Part shown: positions 58,956 through 64,000 of the stretch, piece after piece
Position numbering within the stretch: the stretch's first letter is position 1
Layout: each line of letters opens with the position of its first letter
Origin: Cepaea nemoralis
Taxonomy: Eukaryota; Mollusca; Gastropoda; Stylommatophora; Helicidae
Direction of reading: 5' to 3'
Assembly (NCBI GenBank): GCA_014155875.1
Contig: JACEFZ010004133.1
Span: 54,627 to 118,626, forward strand
DNA: 64,000 nucleotides
Notes under the pieces: generated by a model
What the model saw: only the letters and a program-made list of their open reading frames with translations
What the model was told of the DNA's origin: nothing
Database searches by the model: none
Made by a program: the position numbers and the translations under genes

Positions 58956-59303
58956 GAAAAAGTTGTATTGTACAGTCATTAAGAAGGGGTTGTGTCTTGA
59001 AATACAAGTTTAGACATGGGTTGTGCCTTTAGGTACGAGTCTTAGAAAATATATTGATTGTAATTGTGGAGTGTTTATGTGCCGGGAGATGTTTCCTGTA
59101 GCGTGCTTGTATATTGAAAGATGTTAATTGTGGAGTGGGTATGCGCTCAGAGTTTATGGTAGACTGTTTATGCATTTAGAGATGTTTATTGTGGAGTGGT
59201 TATGCACTTTGTTTATTTTAGAATGTTGTGTGGTGTGTGGTGTTTGTTGTAGATTATTTAATGTACTGAGAGATATTTACTGTAGAGTGTATATCAAAAT
59301 ATG

Positions 59304-59638
59304 TTTGCTTGCTTGCTTGCATTCGCTGGCTGCGAACTCCAGTATGAAGTCCTGTATGTCGGATGAAGATATCCTGTTGTCCAACATCAGTGTGATGTCA
59401 TACTGGATTGAGGTTTGCGTAAGTATCCGTTGTCCCATGTCTGGCTTATTGGTGTGCAGACTGGTGGTTCCTCGCCATGCAGGCAGATACTCTCCGACTT
59501 CGAAAGAATCAGCGATCCTATTACTTTAGCCAGGACCCTGAAGGGACCTGTTGCCCAGGACGCACAACTAGGACGTGTTAGTAGGTCTTGGCCAGTATAA
59601 AACCTGGCCCTGGTGCCTTGGAAACACCTCTGCGTCCC
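59304..59638 (-). repeat. Repeat family E copy 3
   Basis: TTGCTTGCTTGC edge, CCTGTATGTCGGATGAAGAT, CTTCGAAAGAATCAGCGATC, ends GGAAACACCTCTGCGTCCC. It is the most complete of three copies; 335 bp. No pol III head recognised. Confidence 0.8.
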
Positions 59639-60188
59639 AAAATGTGTTTACTGTGGAGTGTTTATGTACGGTGATATGCTCATTGTAGAGAAGTGCGAGA
59701 TGTTGAATTGTAGAGTCCAGATATTGCGAGATATATATTATAGAGTACAGAGAGATGTTGAATTTGAGCTATCCAACTTTTGTGAGATGGTTTTGATAGA
59801 TTCCAAAAGATGTTGAATTGAATTACCCAAGTATTGAATGATGCTTGAGTGCTGAGAGATATCTAGAGTTTCCCAACTACTGAGAGATGTTGGTTGCAAA
59901 GTTCTTAGTTAATTAACAGTGAAAGTTGGGAGAATAGTAACAAAATATGTTGTATTTTGAAGTTCTTGTTTATTACTGTTGACGTTCAAGGATGGATCCT
60001 ACATGAGGGATATGTCTAGTCAAGATTCAGCAATTCAGTATGTAGTGTTTGGTTATCTTCTGTTTTGTTTGTTTGTTTGTTCACTTTTGTTCACTTGTTT
60101 ATTACTGGTGAAGTTCAAGGATGGATCCTACATGAGGGATATGTCTGGTCAAGATTCAGCAATTCAGTATGTAGTGTATGGTTGTCTT

Positions 60189-60305
60189 CTGCTGCTGCTG
60201 CTGCTGCTGCTGCTTCTTCTTCTTCTTCTTCTTCTTCTTCTTCTTCTTCTTCTTCTTCTTCTTCTTCTTCTTCTTCTTCTTCTTCTTCTTCTTCTTCTTC
60301 TTCTT
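60189..60305. repeat. (CTG)n then (CTT)n microsatellite
   Basis: About eight CTG units pass directly into about 30 CTT units. Confidence 0.97.
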
Positions 60306-60463
60306 TCCTGTTGTTTTTTGTTCACTCACTTTGAACTTAAACGTAGTCCATACACGTGCTTTTACTTCTAGATTAATGGACTGATTATTTTGCATGTGCA
60401 TTGGCTTTCTCTATTACCAGTGTCCCTCGCCATCAGGTGAACCCACTCTGACTTTAGAGGTAT

Positions 60464-60565
60464 CTCCTCCTCCTCTTCTTCTTCCTCCTCCTCCTCCTTC
60501 TCTTCCTCCTCCTCCTCTTCCTCCTCCTCCTCCTCCTCCTCTTCCTCCTCCTCCTCGTCTTCTTT
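60464..60565. repeat. (CCT)n/(CTT)n pyrimidine run
   Basis: Imperfect CCTCCT/TCTTCC triplets over about 100 bp. Confidence 0.9.
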
Positions 60566-61171
60566 ATCTTCTGTTTCTTTTGTCCTTTAGTATGGACTGC
60601 CACCCTGCATGCCAAGTCATGGTTGGTTCGATGTTGGCTACTGTTTTCTATAGTATGAGGTTGCTGGTCTCAGATCGACCTTCCTTAATTGCCTTTTATG
60701 ACATTCTCAGGAGGTCTACAGTGTGACTATTCTTTGCTTCTTCTTTGGCGCCCTGATATCCACACTTGTGTGTTTGGTTATACAAGGATAATTAAAAGCA
60801 GGCTTTAAGTCACCCATACACCCTGCATTAGAAGAGGAAAGAGTGAATTAATTTGTTGTAAGGTGACTTATTGTTAATATTGACAACATGAACCGCTGAA
60901 TATTAACTAACCTGTTTCTGTTGGGTATCTTGTTTTATGTTTCGTTGTTTGTGAATTATGTGGAAGGCTGTGACTTTTAAATCTGAAGTCTGGTGCACTG
61001 GCATTCAGGTCGCCTGCGACTCCAAAAGGGCTTGCGTTTATTGGAGTGAACAAATGAATGAACAAACTTTATTTTCAAAGGATCACATATGAGGCACACA
61101 AGCCAGTCTTATATTTGGCCCTTCCAGTCACTCCGCTTTCATACTTCAATTGTCTATTGTGCATGTTACAC

Positions 61172-61255
61172 ACAGTTGAGTTGAGTTAAGAACCGACATC
61201 ACTGCACTCAAGACATTCCCATATGTGCTCCGTCCCCTCATTCAACAGCCTTATA
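61172..61255 (-). mobile_element. LINE 3' end fragment, (TCAAC)n tail family
   Basis: GTTGAGTTGAGTTAAGAACC, ACATTCCCATATGTGCTCCG: the terminus only. The same fragment recurs at 63904-63980. Confidence 0.75.
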
Positions 61256-61319
61256 CTTACACATTGAAAGAAAAATATTATGAAATTAACATAAACAATA
61301 TATTTTACCATGTAATGAG

Positions 61320-61640
61320 CAGGCAGGCAGACAGACACATGTTCACACTCACACATGCATCAATACACACATATAAACACACACACAAATTTATACATAT
61401 ATACATCATTTACACAAACTCTCACAGTTATACACCCACTCAACACACAAATACACACTCGTATACTCGTATACCCACTCATAATCGCACACATACTAGC
61501 AAATATTTACTTGCACATACATATTCTATCTCTTCATCTCTCTGTCTCTGTCTCTTTCCATCTCTCTCTCTCTCTCTCACCCATATATCCTCATTAATAC
61601 ATAAAGCAAAGCACACACATACACTCGTTCCACACTTTCA
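61320..61640. repeat. Cryptic (CA)n and (TC)n low-complexity tract
   Basis: ACACA-rich sequence with a TCTCTCTC run near 61561-61578. Open frames rich in His/Thr are compositional. Confidence 0.8.
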
Positions 61641-61859
61641 TAACAGACACATTCACACCTGTACTCAAACACAGATTGGTGTAGAGACTTCCTGCTGATC
61701 TTGTACATAAATACTACCTCTGTGGGGACTGTTGTAGAGCACTTCTTGTCCTCTTCACACTCCTCAACCAGTGAGGTGTACAAGACTGGTCCTAGATGTC
61801 ACATGATGGAGAGGCCAATTAGGATATAACCAGGTTGTGATTCAGCACAAATAAACAAG

Positions 61860-62340
61860 CTTAGATAAGATCTAGGTTGGTCATGTTTTAGATATTTCAA
61901 TGTTAGGTTTAGGTTGGTGATGTTTTACATATTTCAATGTCAACAGTCTGAGATTAGGTCTAGGTTGGTGATGTTTTAGATATTTTAGTGTCAACAGTCT
62001 GAGATTAGGTCTAGGTGGTCATGTTTAGATATTTCAATGTCAACAGACTGACTGAGATTAGGTTTAGGTTGGTCATGGTTTAGAAATTTCAATTTCAACG
62101 ACTGGCTGAGATTAGGTCTAGGTTGGTGATGTTTTAGATATTTCATTCTTAGGTCTAGGTTGATAATGTTTTAGATATTTCAATGTTAGGTTTAAGTTGG
62201 TCATGTTTTAGATATTTCAATATTATGTTTAAATTGGTCATGTTTTAGACATTTCAGTTTCATCGGATTGGCTGAGATTAGGTCTAAGTTGGTCATATTT
62301 CATCTAGATGTTTTAAATATTTCATTGTCAAAAGACTTCT
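61860..62340. repeat. Minisatellite with units of about 50 bp
   Basis: GATTAGGTCTAGGTTGGTGA and TGTTTTAGATATTTCAATGT recur about ten times with indels. Confidence 0.85.
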
Positions 62341-62479
62341 AGTGTTTCTAAATGGATGTTTCAGGATGTTGTGGTAGTTATTATATGAACATGAAGATTG
62401 AACAGCACAATAGGCACACACATTAGTGAACAAACTGGTCACGATCTAATACACTACTTGATAAAATACAATTCCTAAT

Positions 62480-63085
62480 ACTACTGACAATTTAGACAAA
62501 TCGTATTTTGCAACTTGGTGAAGAATTCTGTTTTTACAGCCTCGTAACAAATTCTTTTTTGCAACCTGGTGACAATATGGTGAATTCCATTTTACAGCTT
62601 GACACAAATTAAGTGAATTCTGTTTTTACGATCTGATGACAAATGAGGTGAATCCTGTTTTACATCCTAGTGGCAAATGAGATGAATTCTGTTTTACAAA
62701 CTGGTTACAAATTAGACACATTTTATTTTACAACCTGGTGACAAATTAGGCAAATTTATTCTACAACCTGGTGACAAATTAGACAAATTCTATTTTACAA
62801 CCTGGTGACAAATTAGACAAATTCTATTTTACAACCTGGTGACAAATTAGACAATTTATATTCTACAACCTGGTGACAAATTAGACATATTCTGTTTTAC
62901 AACCTGGTGACAAACTAGATACATTCTATTTTACAACCTTATGAGAAATTAGATATATTCTATTTTACAACCTGATGACAAATTAGATAAATTCTACTTT
63001 GCAGCCTGGTGACAAATTAGAGAAATTCTATTTTACAACCTGATGACAAATTAGATATATTCTAGTTTACAACATCAGCTTTCCA
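62480..63085. repeat. 34-bp minisatellite, about 17 units
   Basis: Units GGTGACAAATTAGACAAATT plus CTATTTTACAACCT. The same unit appears inverted at 63836-63903. Confidence 0.93.
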
Positions 63086-63150
63086 CTAGTTAACATCACA
63101 CTGCATGATACACTTGATCAAGATCTCAACAGTTAGCCTATTACATAAAT

Positions 63151-63525
63151 CAGTAGTTCTCAACCTTTTTTGGCCAGTGCCCTCCTTCACCATATTTTAA
63201 GAACGTCTTTCCTACCTAAAAATCCCTCCCCCGCCCCTACACAGTATACGTAATAATGGAAGCTAAATTTAATAGCACATACTAAAACAAGTCTAAACGT
63301 CCACATAAAACATGATTTGTGGGTCTACTTACTTTATAAATTGAATTTTAGAAGGGTGAGACATACAGAACCGTACAGTATGACGGGGAAAACAATATCA
63401 AGTAATCGATTCTTGTATTAACGCGATCTTGAAATAATCTTAATCCCCCCCCCCCCCCCCCTGGAAACCCTAAAATTCTCGGGTGGGGGGGGGGGGGAGG
63501 ATTCCCCACCGGTTGAGAACCACTG
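63151..63525. mobile_element. hAT-type MITE, second copy, 375 bp
   Basis: Ends CAGTAGTTCTCAA and TTGAGAACCACTG with ACATAAAT duplicated at 63143-63150 and 63526-63533. The interior matches 33796-34247 closely but lacks about 75 bp near the left C runs. Confidence 0.93.
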
Positions 63526-63529
63526 ACAT

Positions 63530-63720
63530 AAATGATGCATGTAGAGCAAGAACATTCTCTCAAAGATTCATGCCACTGCTCCCCTCTGTTGGGTGTATTC
63601 ACCTTGTAGTGGTAGAGGGGCTTGGGTGTTACAGTGACCCCAACAGCTATGCCAGCGGTAGCACAGTTAGGCTCACCCATGTCGCACAGACAAGTGACGT
63701 TGTACGCGTCTTTTGATATG
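63530..63720 (+). repeat. Probable LINE 5' region fragment
   Basis: TGGTAGAGGGGCTTGGGTGT, AGTGACCCCAACAGCTATGCC and AGCGGTAGC correspond to the presumed 5' UTR words of the LINE at 49-52 kb (minus-strand CAATGACCCTGAGAGCTATG, GGCGGTAGC). Confidence 0.5.
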
Positions 63721-63835
63721 AGCTCAATAGCACTAGCGGTGTAATGGGTGCAGTTGGTAAAATTAGTTACAGTTACATAAATAAACACACCTAGTATTGT
63801 TTGGCGCTCACAGAAGGAGAAGAAAACTAAAACCA

Positions 63836-63903
63836 ATTTATCACCAGGTTGTAAAATAAATTTTGTCTAATTTGTCACCAGGTTGTAAAGTAGAATTTGT
63901 CTG
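63836..63903. repeat. Two 34-bp units, inverted relative to 62480-63085
   Basis: ATCACCAGGTTGTAAAATAA and TTTGTCACCAGGTTGTAAAG are reverse complements of the array units. Confidence 0.9.
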
Positions 63904-63980
63904 AGTTGAGTTGAGTTAAGAACCGGCATCACTGCACTCAGGACATTCCCATACATGCTCCGTCCCCTCGTTCAAAGTTT
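63904..63980 (-). mobile_element. LINE 3' end fragment, (TCAAC)n tail family
   Basis: GAGTTGAGTTGAGTTAAGAA, GGACATTCCCATACATGCTC; runs toward the window edge. Confidence 0.7.
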
Positions 63981-64000
63981 TGAAAATTTTTTTTTGGGTT

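Larger units (their letters stand above)
59640..61170. other. Simple-repeat-rich stretch, no gene recognised
   Basis: Contains a roughly 95-bp direct duplication (59965-60062 and 60098-60190, ATGGATCCTACATGAGGGAT) and the microsatellites listed separately. Confidence 0.4.

Noticed and set aside
61225..61698. 157-codon His/Thr-rich plus-strand frame
   Set aside because: Low-complexity CA-rich DNA; no start or splice support.
63348..63836. Minus-strand frame with CLCDMGEPNCATAGIAV and a GT after CACTACAAG, exon-like
   Set aside because: The opposite strand matches the presumed 5' region of the LINE at 49-52 kb, whose antisense also reads ATAGIA, so the similarity is repeat-derived.

Overview
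This is a repeat-dense stretch of metazoan nuclear DNA. Two intron-rich protein-coding genes can be assembled from split exons with GT-AG junctions and matching phase. The rest is mostly transposable elements, SINEs, minisatellites and microsatellites. The repeat style (several tRNA-headed SINEs, many LINE lineages, Helitron, piggyBac, hAT, mariner and Merlin remnants, AT-rich minisatellites) suggests a lophotrochozoan, most likely a mollusc. That assignment is inference. There are no operons, CRISPR arrays or prokaryotic signals.

Left third (1 to about 26 kb): a DHHC palmitoyltransferase of the ZDHHC3/7 type on the minus strand. Seven coding exons run from the start codon at 26011 down to an exon ending at 1253, and the C-terminal exon lies off the left edge. 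All six internal junctions agree in phase, except that the zinc-finger exon (14010-14120) carries one extra base. Its introns hold 22- to 49-bp tandem arrays, a mariner remnant, a piggyBac-type element (15700-16400), a Helitron (19295-19787), a compound inverted repeat (about 7.1-8.3 kb) and many SINEs.

Middle (26 to 52 kb): no intact host gene recognised. It holds a LINE with endonuclease, reverse transcriptase and RNase H (37.4-41.3 kb, broken), a second LINE on the minus strand (49.0-52.25 kb), a 5'-truncated LINE with an 11-bp target duplication (28439-29983), a Merlin/IS1016-like transposon with perfect 31-bp inverted repeats (43761-44765), hAT-like and other MITEs, a processed RPL26 pseudogene split by a SINE (34.76-35.46 kb), and a purine tract of about 490 bp.

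Right third (52 to 64 kb): an NKAPD1 (C11orf57-like) gene on the plus strand, four coding exons from 52440 to 58573, about 312 residues, ending in a long Lys/Arg/Ser-rich tail. Its introns contain LINE and SINE copies and a 48-bp minisatellite. Beyond it are LINE ends, minisatellites and a second hAT-like MITE.

The two host genes show no functional link. The clearest system-level pattern is modular retrotransposition: SINEs with different tRNA heads share a central core, and some share 3' tails with LINEs in the same window. Repeat family names A to H are my own labels. All family assignments come from reading motifs by eye; no database search was run.
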